This document shows, in pieces, positions 49,163-58,307 of a stretch of 64,000 nt of DNA. The translations under genes and the position numbers were made by a program. The stretch's first letter is position 1. Every line of letters starts with the position of its first letter. Below the pieces are notes generated by a model. The model searched no databases and was not told the DNA's origin. It was given only the letters and a program-made list of their open reading frames with translations. The DNA comes from Furfurilactobacillus rossiae DSM 15814 (GTDB lineage: Bacteria > Bacillota > Bacilli > Lactobacillales > Lactobacillaceae). The stretch is taken from positions 62,001 through 126,000 of the forward strand of contig NZ_KE386820.1 in NCBI RefSeq assembly GCF_000428925.1, read 5' to 3'.

Positions 49163-49225
49163 AATCGTGCATACAAAAAATGAGCCTATGTATCTTACAT
49201 AAGCTCATTTTTTGTATGCACGATT
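49163..49225. terminator. Long bidirectional terminator hairpin
   Basis: A 23-bp perfect stem (49163-49185 with 49203-49225), one mismatch, then five more pairs (TATGT/ACATA), encloses a 5-base loop. A6 and T6 runs lie inside the arms. It separates two convergent genes and can end both. Confidence 0.85.
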
Positions 49226-49228
49226 TAA

Positions 49229-50182
49229 TTAGTAACCAGCTGACAGGTCCACTTGGTTGCGACTGACCAATCCGGTGCTGACAAACGTTTTGAGATTGTC
49301 ATACAAAATCGGAAAAAGACGTGTATCTAAGTGATCAACAACGCCGGAAACATGCGGCGTTAGCAGAATGTGATCATTAGCCCACAGTGGTGAATCCTTT
49401 GGCAACGGTTCTGGGTCCACAACATCCAGCGCGGCGTACTTAACACGGCCCTGCTTTAGGGCATTCAGCAACGCATCATTGACGACAGAAGATCCTCGAC
49501 CAACGTTGATAAACAAAAGCTTATGGTCTAGCTGATCAAAGAACTGTTGGTTAAAGAAGCCGGTTGTGGCAGGCGTCCCAGGCATCACGTTGATGATGAT
49601 GTCAGCTTTTGCCAAGCCTTTTTGATAGTCATCGATTGCGTACGTTTCGTCAAAATTATCCGCTGGGTGGCCGGTTCGGTTGACACCGGCGACATAAACA
49701 TTCATTTGGTGTAGCAAACGCGCAGTTTCGACGGCAATGTGGCCAGTGCTAAAAATAATGGCTGAGGTTTCGTCGGCTACTAACAAGTCGTCTGCGGACT
49801 GTTCCCAGAAACGCTCAGGCCGTCGTTGTTCAGCCGTCCAGAGACCACGGGTGAAGTAGAAGATATATCCCAAGATGGCCTGGGCAATTGCTGGACCATG
49901 AATCCCACTGGCGTTAGTCACTACGATGTGATGTTGCGCAATTTCTGACAGTGGTAGGTAGTCAACACCAGCAGAAAACGTCTGAATCCACTTCAAATGA
50001 CTGTGCGGTGCTTTTAAAACAGGCAGACTGATTTCGGCATTCCACCCGTACATAATGGTGATATCGTCCGGTGCGACTTGTTTACGGGCGATGTCATCTG
50101 CAGTGACAATATTTACACCCATGTTTCTAACCGTTGAGCGTTGTTGTTCTGATAATGGCATTATTGCTAATAATTGTTCCAT
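49229..50182 (-). CDS. D-2-hydroxyacid dehydrogenase family protein
   Basis: The 317-residue product starts at ATG 50182 after GAGGAGG; a longer frame from 50242 lacks a ribosome binding site. It has the catalytic residues of the family: R229 (NVGRGSSV), E258 (DPEPL) and H277 (TPHVSG). The nucleotide-binding motif is unusual: where GxGxxG is expected the sequence is STGHIA (145-150), so two of three glycines are replaced. Such proteins reduce 2-keto acids to D-2-hydroxy acids with NAD(P)H, but coenzyme binding here may be altered. Confidence 0.85.
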   Translation of the reverse strand: MEQLLAIMPLSEQQRSTVRNMGVNIVTADDIARKQVAPDDITIMYGWNAEISLPVLKAPHSHLKWIQTFSAGVDYLPLSEIAQHHIVVTNASGIHGPAIAQAILGYIFYFTRGLWTAEQRRPERFWEQSADDLLVADETSAIIFSTGHIAVETARLLHQMNVYVAGVNRTGHPADNFDETYAIDDYQKGLAKADIIINVMPGTPATTGFFNQQFFDQLDHKLLFINVGRGSSVVNDALLNALKQGRVKYAALDVVDPEPLPKDSPLWANDHILLTPHVSGVVDHLDTRLFPILYDNLKTFVSTGLVSRNQVDLSAGY

Positions 50183-50339
50183 CGATGCCGTCCTCCTCTT
50201 AATCTGCGACTTACACGAATTTATTATAACGTGACTGAACAAAGATAAGTTAGTTTAAACGCTCGTTAAGTCACTTAACAGTATCGTTGTTTAAATGCTG
50301 AAAATTAGATGTGAAAATGAAAGTAAATCGTCCTTAAAT

Positions 50340-50368
50340 TTGAAAACTTATTTATCAGTCGATATAAT
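50340..50368 (+). promoter_or_regulatory. Promoter of cydAB
   Basis: TTGAAA (50340-50345) and TATAAT (50363-50368) are spaced by 17 bases. The predicted start is near 50375, leaving a leader of about 165 bases. Confidence 0.8.
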
Positions 50369-50375
50369 TTGTTGT

Positions 50376-50389
50376 AGAGAGCGGTTTCA
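50376..50389 (+). promoter_or_regulatory. cre-like site (CcpA) at the cydA start
   Basis: AGAGAGCGGTTTCA matches 12 of 14 positions of the ideal palindrome TGAAAGCGGTTTCA. It overlaps the expected transcription start, where CcpA binding represses. CcpA control of cyd genes is known in other Firmicutes; here it is inferred. Confidence 0.45.
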
Positions 50390-50495
50390 TTCAATGGTAT
50401 TTTTACATAATGTCTTGCTTACAATTGAATTGGCCGCCACATGATAATGCTGACAGCGTTTTGGCTAGTCCACCGAGATGTGGGTTCAGTTTATT

Positions 50496-50513
50496 TTGTG
50501 AAGTTACTCGCAA
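50496..50513 (+). promoter_or_regulatory. Rex-box-like sequence upstream of cydA
   Basis: TTGTGAAGTTACTCGCAA resembles the Rex operator TTGTGAAATNNTTTCACAA, with a perfect left half and an imperfect right half. It lies 27 bp before the cydA ATG, downstream of the main promoter. Confidence 0.35.
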
Positions 50514-50540
50514 TTATTCTTCATAAAGGGGCGAAGTGCG

Positions 50541-52019
50541 ATGTCAATATTAGGTCTTAGCATTCTTTCGCTAGCTCGCTTTCAATTCGCGATGACAACC
50601 GTCTTCCACTTTTTCTTCGTACCGTTTTCAATCGGTTTAGGATTCGTGGTTGCCATCATGGAAACGAACTATGTTATTCAAAAGAAGGACATTTATAAGA
50701 AGATGTCTCAGTTTTGGGGCAAAATCTTCTTACTGTCCTTCGCGGTTGGGGTTGTGACTGGGATCATTCAAGAATTCCAGTTCGGGATGAACTGGTCACA
50801 GTACTCACGTTTTATGGGTGATATTTTTGGTGCACCACTGGCCATTGAAGCCTTGGCTGCATTCTTCCTGGAATCGACATTCATTGGACTGTGGATGTTT
50901 ACCTGGGACCGGTTTAAGCCAGTTTGGCACTGTTTGTTTATTTGGCTGACGTCCATTGGTTCGATGCTATCAGCAGTTTGGATCTTGGCCGCCAACTCAT
51001 TCATGCAGGATCCCGTTGGATATGCATTGAAGACGGTTAATGGTAACACTAAGGCTGTCATGGTTAGTTTTGCTGACGTGGTTAAGAACCCACAATTATG
51101 GCTAGAATTGCCTCACGTGCTGTTTGGCGCATTTTTAACAGCTGCCTTTGTCATTGCTGGGTCATCAGCTTGGCGGATCTTAAAAGGCAAGAATATCGAA
51201 TTCTGGCGCAAGAGTATCAAGATTAGCTTGATTGTAGGTTTAGTTGCTGCTATCGGTGTCACTGCCGTTGGGGATCAGCAAACGCAGTACATCATTAAGA
51301 ACCAACCAATGAAGTTTGCGGCTACCGAAGGTTTGTATAAAACGACGGGTGACCACGCTTCATGGGCCATTGTTGAAGGGATGGACAACAAGGATCATAA
51401 AGTTACCTGGAGCATTGAGATTCCTTATGTTTTGAGTATGTTGTCCTATCACAAGCCGAGTGGTGCCGTTACTGGTGCTAATCCGTTGAACAAGCAGTTG
51501 CACAAACAGTATGACAAGAAATTTGGCAAGAATATGAATTACTTTGTTCCGATGCATACTTTGTTCTACAGCTTCCGGATCATGGCCGTTTCTGCAGGGG
51601 TCTTTGCTCTGTTAGCCATCTTAGGATTGTATTGGAACCGCAAGAAGTCTGACCAAATTGTGCGGTATCGTTGGTTCTTGTACATTTTGGGATTATCTCT
51701 ATGGCTACCATTCATTGCTAACACGGCTGGTTGGTTTGTCACCGAGTTGGGTCGTTATCCATGGGTCGTTTATGGATTATTGACCATTGCCGATGCGGTA
51801 TCGCCGCACGTTACGGTTGGCTCATTGCTCTTTAGTAATATTATTTACTTCTTACTGTTTGCCGGCATGGGCGCGGTCATGATTGTTCTGAGCCACCGTG
51901 TTCTAGTCGCTGGACCAGATGCTGATTTGCAAAGTGGTTATGGCGTCAATGACGAAGACAAACAGGATACGGATGAGAGTGTTGATCCGTACGCAAAGGG
52001 GGCCTTCAACCATGAGTAG
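50541..52019 (+). CDS. cydA: Cytochrome bd quinol oxidase subunit I
   Basis: CydA holds the hemes of the bd oxidase, which reduces oxygen with menaquinol or another quinol. The 492-residue protein has about nine membrane helices. Heme ligands are visible: H23 (VFHFFF), H192 (LPHVLFG) and M348 (FRIMAV). The Q-loop is of the short type. ATG follows AAAGGGGCG. Lactobacilli of this kind usually need supplied heme for activity. cydB overlaps by eight bases. Confidence 0.97.
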   Translation: MSILGLSILSLARFQFAMTTVFHFFFVPFSIGLGFVVAIMETNYVIQKKDIYKKMSQFWGKIFLLSFAVGVVTGIIQEFQFGMNWSQYSRFMGDIFGAPLAIEALAAFFLESTFIGLWMFTWDRFKPVWHCLFIWLTSIGSMLSAVWILAANSFMQDPVGYALKTVNGNTKAVMVSFADVVKNPQLWLELPHVLFGAFLTAAFVIAGSSAWRILKGKNIEFWRKSIKISLIVGLVAAIGVTAVGDQQTQYIIKNQPMKFAATEGLYKTTGDHASWAIVEGMDNKDHKVTWSIEIPYVLSMLSYHKPSGAVTGANPLNKQLHKQYDKKFGKNMNYFVPMHTLFYSFRIMAVSAGVFALLAILGLYWNRKKSDQIVRYRWFLYILGLSLWLPFIANTAGWFVTELGRYPWVVYGLLTIADAVSPHVTVGSLLFSNIIYFLLFAGMGAVMIVLSHRVLVAGPDADLQSGYGVNDEDKQDTDESVDPYAKGAFNHE

Positions 52020-53010
52020 CTTACAATTTGTTTGGTTCTTGCTCATTGGCCTGCTGTTCGCCATCTTCTTCTTCCTCGAAGGATTCGACTTCGGGGTTGG
52101 TATGTCGGTGAACACCTTGGCAAACAATGAGAGCGAACGTAATGCGTTAGTCCGTTCCATCGGACCACATTGGGACGGAAATGAGGTTTACCTGATCACC
52201 GCTGGTGGTGCGATGTTTGCATCCTTTGGTGCTTGGTACGCTTCCTTATTTTCCGGTTTCTACGTGATGTTTCTGCTAGTGTTGGTCGCGTTAATCATGC
52301 GTGGTGTTTCATTTGAATTCCGAAACGAAATGCGCACTGATTTCTGGCGTCGGTTCTGGGAATGGTCACTGACGATTTCATCGCTTGCTGCACCGTTCTT
52401 ACTTGGCATGATCTTTACTGATATGGTAAAGGGGATGCCAATCGATGCACAGGGTGATGTCATCGGTCACTTCACTGATTACGTCAACTGGTTCTCTATC
52501 GTGGGTGGCGTTGCTGTTGCCTTACTCTGTTACCTTCACGGATTAAACTTTGTCCGTTTGAAGACTGAAGGAACGTTGCGTGAGCGGGCGCGTGCATGGG
52601 GCAAGATTTTATATCCTGTTCTATTCGCTGGCGAAGTCGTCTTTGCAATTTTGGTTTACGTCTACACGGATTTCTTCACGAAGAAACCAATTTCAACGTT
52701 ATTGATTTTAGCTGCCATTGTATTGTTGAGTGTTCTGGCTTACGTGGCAACGTTGAAAGATTGGGAAGTAACGTCTTTCATCAGTGGCGGGTTGACACTA
52801 CCGGCTGTTGTCATGCTGCTATTCGTGGGCTTGTTCCCACGCGTCATGGTAGCCAACAATGCGGCTAACAGTATTCTGATTAAAAACGCGTCAAGTTCAG
52901 CGTACACTTTGAACTTGATGACGTGGATTGCATTATGCATTTTGCCATTTGTCTTGGCCTACCAGATTTGGAGCTACTGGGTCTTTTACAAACGAATTAA
53001 GGCAAATTAG
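52012..53010 (+). CDS. cydB: Cytochrome bd quinol oxidase subunit II
   Basis: CydB is the second subunit of the bd oxidase. The start is ATG 52012 (MSSLQFVWFLLIG), eight bases inside the end of cydA and shortly after AAAGGGGG; a longer in-frame extension is a shadow of cydA. The 332-residue product has about nine membrane helices and the GFDFGVG and GPHWDGNEVYLI motifs of the family. The structured element follows after about 80 bp. Confidence 0.97.
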   Translation: MSSLQFVWFLLIGLLFAIFFFLEGFDFGVGMSVNTLANNESERNALVRSIGPHWDGNEVYLITAGGAMFASFGAWYASLFSGFYVMFLLVLVALIMRGVSFEFRNEMRTDFWRRFWEWSLTISSLAAPFLLGMIFTDMVKGMPIDAQGDVIGHFTDYVNWFSIVGGVAVALLCYLHGLNFVRLKTEGTLRERARAWGKILYPVLFAGEVVFAILVYVYTDFFTKKPISTLLILAAIVLLSVLAYVATLKDWEVTSFISGGLTLPAVVMLLFVGLFPRVMVANNAANSILIKNASSSAYTLNLMTWIALCILPFVLAYQIWSYWVFYKRIKAN

Positions 53011-53369
53011 TTTTAGGCAAGGTGTGAATAAAACATTATTGTTTAGTTTGAGGCGACTGCTTATTTAACTTGAACTGTGCTGAAGTGTAGCGGGTGAGGG
53101 ACAGAGTTTCGTGAAAGCAATATTCGGTGGCGAAGGCCACTGAATATTGCGGGACGACCTTCGAGACCTGGTTTGGGGGCTCGAAGTCGAGGTAGAAGAC
53201 TCCGTGGTTTTCGGAGGCTGAGACCGGTCCCATGAAACGGCGTCCCTCACCAGCGAAACGGCAGTACCATCACTTGAGCGTAATCTTATCCAAACCAAAC
53301 TAATAGTAATAGATGAAATATTGTAGAAACTGACCGAGATGTTGGGAAAAGTTAGGAGTGTAGGATTGA
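53011..53369. other. Intergenic region between cydB and cydD
   Basis: This 359-bp gap is filled mainly by the structured element at 53093-53251. No convincing intrinsic terminator follows cydB. The last 20 bases hold the cydD ribosome binding site (TTAGGAGTG). Frames across it have no supported start. Confidence 0.6.
53093..53251. repeat. Multi-stem structured intergenic element, possible RNA
   Basis: The ends pair perfectly: GGTGAGGGAC (53093-53102) with GTCCCTCACC (53242-53251). A second stem GTTTCGTG (53106-53113) pairs with CATGAAAC (53231-53238). Inside lie a 15-bp hairpin with loop GAAG (53117-53150, one G-T pair), a hairpin around CTTCGAG/CTCGAAG (53155-53189) and a hairpin CTCCG/CGGAG (53200-53216); GGGAC (53151-53155) can also pair with GTCCC (53227-53231). 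It may be a regulatory RNA, a processing element or a dispersed repeat. The strand of any transcript is not known. Confidence 0.65.
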
Positions 53370-55112
53370 ATGATTGATCGACGTATCTTTCGCTTGCCCG
53401 GCATCACGAAGATGTTAATCGTTCTGGCAGGTTTAGTGTTACTGCAAGCGTTTAGCATTCTCTTTCAAGGTGTGTTCTTATCGCGGACCCTGACAGATTT
53501 ATGGAATCGGGAAGCTGAAACGCGCATTTTATGGCCCGTATTATTGTTTGCGGGCTTTTTTGCGTTAAGACAGATCTTAGTGATGCTGAAGAATCGGGTA
53601 ATGCAGCCGTGGGCGGACCAAACTGTGTTTGATCTACGTCAACAGTTGCTACAGAAGCTTGTGGCCATTGGTCCCAGCATTGTTGCCAAACAGGGAACTG
53701 GGAAAGTCGTGACCATGGCACTGGATGGTATGAACCAAGTCAACACTTACTTGATGTTGGTGGTCATTAAGATTTTTGACATGCTTATTATTCCAACAGT
53801 ATTGTTGGTTTACTTATTCTTTTTACGTTGGCAGGAAGCACTGTTCTTGTTAGTAATTTTTCCAGTTATTATTTTATTCATGATTATCTTGGGCTATGCA
53901 GCCCGTGATAAAGCTAACCGTGAATTTGCCAGTTATACACAGCTATCGAATAATTTCGTGGATGCCTTACGAGGGTTGCCGACATTAAAGCAATTGGGCT
54001 TGAGTGAGGCCTATGCTGACAATATTTACGCGGTGTCTGAGGACCACCGTAAGCGAGTGATGGGGACGTTAACAATTGCCATTCTGTCAACGTTTGCGCT
54101 CGACTTTTTCACGACGTTGTCGATTGCCGTTGTTGCTGTTTTTCTAGGCCTTGGCTTAGTAGCGGGGCACATCGCGTTGTTTCCGGCATTGACCATTCTC
54201 ATTTTGGCACCAGAGTATTTCTTGCCAATTCGGAACTTTGCCAATGATTATCACGCGACGCTAAACGGAAAAAATGCGTTGACTGCTGTTCTTGAAGTGC
54301 TGAATACGCCAGTGCCAACAGATCGTAATTTGTTGACTGATCCGCAGGCAGCATGGACACCCGACAGTCAATTACGTTTGGAACATGTTAACTTTGGCTA
54401 TGATACTCCGGATGAGACAGCCTTAACTGACATTAGTTTTACAGCGAACGGCTATCAAAAGATTGGTATTATCGGACCTTCTGGATCCGGAAAATCAACC
54501 TTGATTAATTTGCTTGGTGGTTTTCTAACGCCGAATAATCAAGATGCGGGTCACATTTCAGTAAATGGTGTCACAGTCCCGCATCTAAGCCAGCAGGCAT
54601 GGCAGCGACAATTCTTATACATTCCTCAGGCGCCATATTTATTCCATGCGACGTTAGCGGATAACATTAAGTTTTATACTCCAGACGCCGACGATGCAGC
54701 GGTTTCGCAAGCAATTGCGAGTGCTGGGTTGACGGACTGGGTCGCCACGCTGCCGGATGGTCTACAAACGGAAATTGGTGAAGGTGCCCGTGGTGTTTCT
54801 GGCGGGCAGGCACAAAGAATCGCTTTAGCACGAGCCTTTTTGGATCAGAGCCGCCGCATTTTATTGTTTGATGAACCAACTGCCCACTTGGATATTGAAA
54901 CGGAAGTTGGCCTCAAAGAAACGATCAAACCAGTGTTTGCTAATCATTTAGTCTTCTTTGCCACTCACCGTTTACACTGGCTCAATGAAATGGATTATTT
55001 GCTGGTGATTGAGCACGGCCGGATTGTGGAACAGGGCACTCCTGAAGCACTGGCTAAGCAGAATGGGGCTTATACAGCGCTTCGTCGTGAAATGGGAGGT
55101 GATGCATTGTGA
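53370..55112 (+). CDS. cydD: Heterodimeric ABC exporter for cytochrome bd assembly, CydD subunit
   Basis: CydDC exports thiols (glutathione, cysteine) or supplies heme-related factors needed to assemble cytochrome bd. The 580-residue half-transporter has six membrane helices and an ATPase domain with Walker A GPSGSGKST, the signature VSGGQAQRIALARAF and Walker B ILLFDEPTAHLD. The membrane-domain segment LAPEYFLPIRNFANDYHA is CydD-like, so I use this name; lactobacillar literature sometimes calls this gene cydC. It overlaps the next gene by four bases. Confidence 0.92.
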   Translation: MIDRRIFRLPGITKMLIVLAGLVLLQAFSILFQGVFLSRTLTDLWNREAETRILWPVLLFAGFFALRQILVMLKNRVMQPWADQTVFDLRQQLLQKLVAIGPSIVAKQGTGKVVTMALDGMNQVNTYLMLVVIKIFDMLIIPTVLLVYLFFLRWQEALFLLVIFPVIILFMIILGYAARDKANREFASYTQLSNNFVDALRGLPTLKQLGLSEAYADNIYAVSEDHRKRVMGTLTIAILSTFALDFFTTLSIAVVAVFLGLGLVAGHIALFPALTILILAPEYFLPIRNFANDYHATLNGKNALTAVLEVLNTPVPTDRNLLTDPQAAWTPDSQLRLEHVNFGYDTPDETALTDISFTANGYQKIGIIGPSGSGKSTLINLLGGFLTPNNQDAGHISVNGVTVPHLSQQAWQRQFLYIPQAPYLFHATLADNIKFYTPDADDAAVSQAIASAGLTDWVATLPDGLQTEIGEGARGVSGGQAQRIALARAFLDQSRRILLFDEPTAHLDIETEVGLKETIKPVFANHLVFFATHRLHWLNEMDYLLVIEHGRIVEQGTPEALAKQNGAYTALRREMGGDAL

Positions 55113-56851
55113 AGGGATTCTTTGACACTTTTAAACATGATTCATGGGTAATGCCTTACCTTCGCAAATATCGCTTCTTGTTGGTTCTGGTGCTATTGTT
55201 GGGCTTTTTGACCACTTTTACAGGGTCGGCGCTGATGTTTACCTCTGGGTATCTAATCAGTCGCGCAGCGCAACATCCTTTCAATATCATGTTGATTTAT
55301 GCCACAATCGTGCTGGTTCGGGCGTTTGGAATTGCCCGACCATCCTTTAAGTATGCAGAGCGTTTAACTAGCCATAATTGGGTACTCCGGATTGTTTCCG
55401 ATTTTCGAAAGAAGTTGTATCAATCGGTGGAACGCGATGCAGTAGCGATTCGTCAACGTCATCAAACGGGGGATATTCTTGGGTTATTAGCTGAAGATAT
55501 TGCCCATATTGAGAATTTGTATTTACGAACGGTCTTTCCACTTATTGTGGGTTGGCTGCTGTATCTTTTCGTTGTCATTGCACTAGGTACCTTTAGTTGG
55601 CCGTTTGCTGCATTGATGGCCTTGTTGTTAGGCGTGATCGTGATTTTGATGCCGTTGGTGTCCGTCGCCTTAAACGGTGCTCGCGAGTTTCATCAGAAGC
55701 AAACACAACAACGATTGTATACGTCCATGACGGATGCTGTGTTGGGAGTCGGTGACTGGATGATTTCTGGCCGCGAAAAAGATTTTATGGATCGTCAAAC
55801 GGGTCCGCTGACTGATATGCGCAACTTGCAAACCGCCGATAATAAGTTTCAGTGGTGGCGGGATTTAGTGGTTCAGTTAATGATTGGTATCATTGCGGTC
55901 GTTATGATTTACTGGGCTGGCAGTTACTTTCAAACTAGCCATCTTGCACTAAATTGGATCGCTGCATTTGTGTTGGCAATTTTTCCAGCCACGGATGCCT
56001 TCGCTTCAATTCCTCAGGGTGTTTCAGAATGGCCGGTTTATCAAGATTCAATCAAACGGGTTAATCAGCTGGATCAAAACGTTGTGGCGCCAGTTGTTCA
56101 AACACACCTTGCTGCCGAAGATTTTAAGTCATTAGCCATCGACCACGTTGATTTCAAGTATGCAGACGGTCAGCAGGCCGTGTTGTCCGACATTGATTGG
56201 ACCATTAATTGTGGTGACAAAGTGGCATTACTCGGACCTTCAGGCACAGGAAAGTCGACTTTGCTGAAGTTAATGCTGGGAGATGAACAGCCGACTAAGG
56301 GCGCAGTCAAACTGAATGGCATCACAATTGATAAACTACAGAATGATCGTGGCAAACTGTTTGGTGTGCTCGATCAACAACCATACTTGTTTAATACAAC
56401 AATTATGAACAACGTACGTTTGGGCAATCTTTCCGCTACGGATGATCAGGTTAAGGCGGCCATCAAAGCCGTTGAGTTGGATCAGTTAGTCGAAGGCCTG
56501 CCAAACGGCTATAATACGCTCGTTGAAGAAGCCGGTGCACGATTCTCTGGTGGGGAGCGTCAGCGCTTTGCGCTTGCCAGGATTTTATTGCAGGATGCAC
56601 CGATTATTATTCTGGACGAGCCAACTGTCTCATTAGATCCCATCACTGAACATGAGTTGTTAAATACAATCTTTGCTTTATTGAGAGATAAAACAATTAT
56701 TTGGGTCACTCATCATTTGGAAGGCATCACACATGTTGATTCGGTTCGCTTTCTTGAACATGGTCAGTTTGAAATGATTGGTAAACCACATGACTTGTAT
56801 CAGACAAGTGACCGGTTTAGAAGCCTTTATGATCTTGACAAAGGTCGCTAA
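55109..56851 (+). CDS. cydC: Heterodimeric ABC exporter for cytochrome bd assembly, CydC subunit
   Basis: This is the partner half-transporter (580 residues). It starts at GTG overlapping cydD. Six membrane helices with the CydC-like start (TGSALMFTSGYLISRAA) and KYAERLTSHN precede an ATPase domain with Walker A GPSGTGKST, signature FSGGERQRFALARIL and Walker B IIILDEPTVSLD. Both nucleotide sites look active. The two genes are probably expressed as a unit and serve the cydAB oxidase upstream. Confidence 0.92.
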   Translation: MKGFFDTFKHDSWVMPYLRKYRFLLVLVLLLGFLTTFTGSALMFTSGYLISRAAQHPFNIMLIYATIVLVRAFGIARPSFKYAERLTSHNWVLRIVSDFRKKLYQSVERDAVAIRQRHQTGDILGLLAEDIAHIENLYLRTVFPLIVGWLLYLFVVIALGTFSWPFAALMALLLGVIVILMPLVSVALNGAREFHQKQTQQRLYTSMTDAVLGVGDWMISGREKDFMDRQTGPLTDMRNLQTADNKFQWWRDLVVQLMIGIIAVVMIYWAGSYFQTSHLALNWIAAFVLAIFPATDAFASIPQGVSEWPVYQDSIKRVNQLDQNVVAPVVQTHLAAEDFKSLAIDHVDFKYADGQQAVLSDIDWTINCGDKVALLGPSGTGKSTLLKLMLGDEQPTKGAVKLNGITIDKLQNDRGKLFGVLDQQPYLFNTTIMNNVRLGNLSATDDQVKAAIKAVELDQLVEGLPNGYNTLVEEAGARFSGGERQRFALARILLQDAPIIILDEPTVSLDPITEHELLNTIFALLRDKTIIWVTHHLEGITHVDSVRFLEHGQFEMIGKPHDLYQTSDRFRSLYDLDKGR

Positions 56852-56937
56852 AGCGCTGCCTAAAATAATGTGTTAAGACAATGTTGTTAACGGCAAAGGT
56901 CATGAGAAACAGTTGTTTTAAAACTAAGTTGCATGTT

Positions 56938-56976
56938 AAAAACACCTTATTCTGGATGACGGAATAAGGTGTCTTT
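56938..56976 (+). terminator. Terminator of cydDC
   Basis: ACACCTTATTC and GAATAAGGTGT form an 11-bp stem (9-base loop) followed by CTTT, about 90 bp after the cydC stop. Confidence 0.75.
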
Positions 56977-57046
56977 AGCGTGAGCAGTATTCTTAAGACT
57001 CGCAGCAAACGACCAAGCAGTTAATAAGTGTACAGATAATGGATGG

Positions 57047-57075
57047 TGATTCATTTTAAATAAATCGCGTATAAT
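57047..57075 (+). promoter_or_regulatory. Promoter of the MoxR-VWA operon
   Basis: A perfect -10 TATAAT (57070-57075) is preceded at 17 bases by TGATTC, a weak -35. It lies 59 bp before the first gene. Confidence 0.6.
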
Positions 57076-57134
57076 ATGACCTAAACGTAGCGGCTTTTTT
57101 ATAAAATAACGAGTTTTGTTAGAGGAGGGATTGT

Positions 57135-58307
57135 GTGGCTCTTTCATTTAACGCATTGATGGACGCAGTACCGGTTGTCATTAAGGCTGGCAACGTGCCT
57201 AATATTGTTGGCGAGGCTGGGATTGGTAAGTCTGCTTTAGTGGCAGCTGTTGCGCAAAAAATGAACGCGCAGCTCTTTACGACAGTTGTCAGTCTGTCTG
57301 AAAAGGGCGATTTAGCCATCCCAGTGCCACCATTAACAGCAGATAGTTTCATTCAAACGAATCAGTATGGACGCTTGGCCGATGTTCAGTATGGTTATGC
57401 GCATACGTTGGTGGCCATCATTCAATATGCGGAACAGCATCCAGACCAGCCGATTATTTGGTTTCTTGATGAGTTTAATCGCGGTACCCAGGCCGTTCAG
57501 AGCGAGTTAATGAACCTAGTGTTACAACGACAGATTAATGATTTGGTGCTACCACAGCACGTTAAACTCGTATTGGCTGAAAATCCAGACTCACAAATGC
57601 AAGGTTTTGCTGATTCACTGTACGGGGTTACGGCCGGAGATGACGCCATTAAGGACCGCACTACCCGGCTAGTGATGAGTGCCAGCACACCAGATTGGTT
57701 AGCGTGGGCGCGACAAACTGATGGTACAGGGCATCCCAATATTATTCGGTCAGTACGCGATTATTTAACGCAACAGCCAAATGATTTGCGGCCACTTCAG
57801 CACGACGATGACGTTTATCCGACCCCACGAGCCTGGCAACGTGTATCAACTAATTTATCGCAATTGGACAACGCACCCAAGGCAGTTCAACAAGCCCTTC
57901 AGTTTGACATCATCACAGGTGATTTAGGCGAAACGGTAGGGGCTAAGTTCAATCAATTTTTGACTCGGGGGATCACCGTCACTGATCTGTTTAAACATGC
58001 AGATACTGGTGCTATTCTTGATGAACCGATTGCTGATGCCTTCAGTGCTTTATCGATAGGCGAACGGCAGTCGTTGTTGATTGCGGCCGGGAAATTGACT
58101 GAGATGCCATTAACGACAGGTATTTATGCTGCTAGGTGGCTGACTTTGCTACGACAACTTCCCGTTGACGGACAGTTTGCAGTGGTCAATTCGTTGGGCC
58201 AGCAAGATGGTTGGTTGATTGCACTGCAACGAGCTACTGACGAAGCTTCAAAAGCACTAGGTAAAACGGTGTTGAATATTATGAACGGCCAGGCCTTTAA
58301 TGCATGA
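57135..58307 (+). CDS. MoxR-type AAA+ ATPase
   Basis: The 390-residue protein starts at GTG after AGAGGAGGG. It has Walker A GEAGIGKS (26-33) and Walker B FLDEFNR (110-116, D112 and E113), followed by an ATPase core with a sensor region typical of MoxR-like proteins. MoxR ATPases act as chaperones with VWA-domain partners, often for metal insertion or complex maturation. The next gene, with a VWA domain, overlaps by four bases, which supports this pairing. The client is unknown. Confidence 0.88.
   Translation: MALSFNALMDAVPVVIKAGNVPNIVGEAGIGKSALVAAVAQKMNAQLFTTVVSLSEKGDLAIPVPPLTADSFIQTNQYGRLADVQYGYAHTLVAIIQYAEQHPDQPIIWFLDEFNRGTQAVQSELMNLVLQRQINDLVLPQHVKLVLAENPDSQMQGFADSLYGVTAGDDAIKDRTTRLVMSASTPDWLAWARQTDGTGHPNIIRSVRDYLTQQPNDLRPLQHDDDVYPTPRAWQRVSTNLSQLDNAPKAVQQALQFDIITGDLGETVGAKFNQFLTRGITVTDLFKHADTGAILDEPIADAFSALSIGERQSLLIAAGKLTEMPLTTGIYAARWLTLLRQLPVDGQFAVVNSLGQQDGWLIALQRATDEASKALGKTVLNIMNGQAFNA

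Larger units (their letters stand above)
50183..50540. other. Intergenic regulatory region of cydA
   Basis: This gap between divergent genes contains a consensus promoter (50340-50368), a cre-like site just after it, a possible second promoter (TTACAA 50419-50424 and TGATAA 50442-50447, 17 bases apart) and a Rex-box-like sequence. No gene is seen. Confidence 0.6.

Noticed and set aside
53065-53298. Minus-strand frame of 77 residues across the structured element
   Set aside because: It is rich in Ser, Thr and Arg, has no ribosome binding site, and runs through the paired arms, so it is a by-product of the repeat structure.
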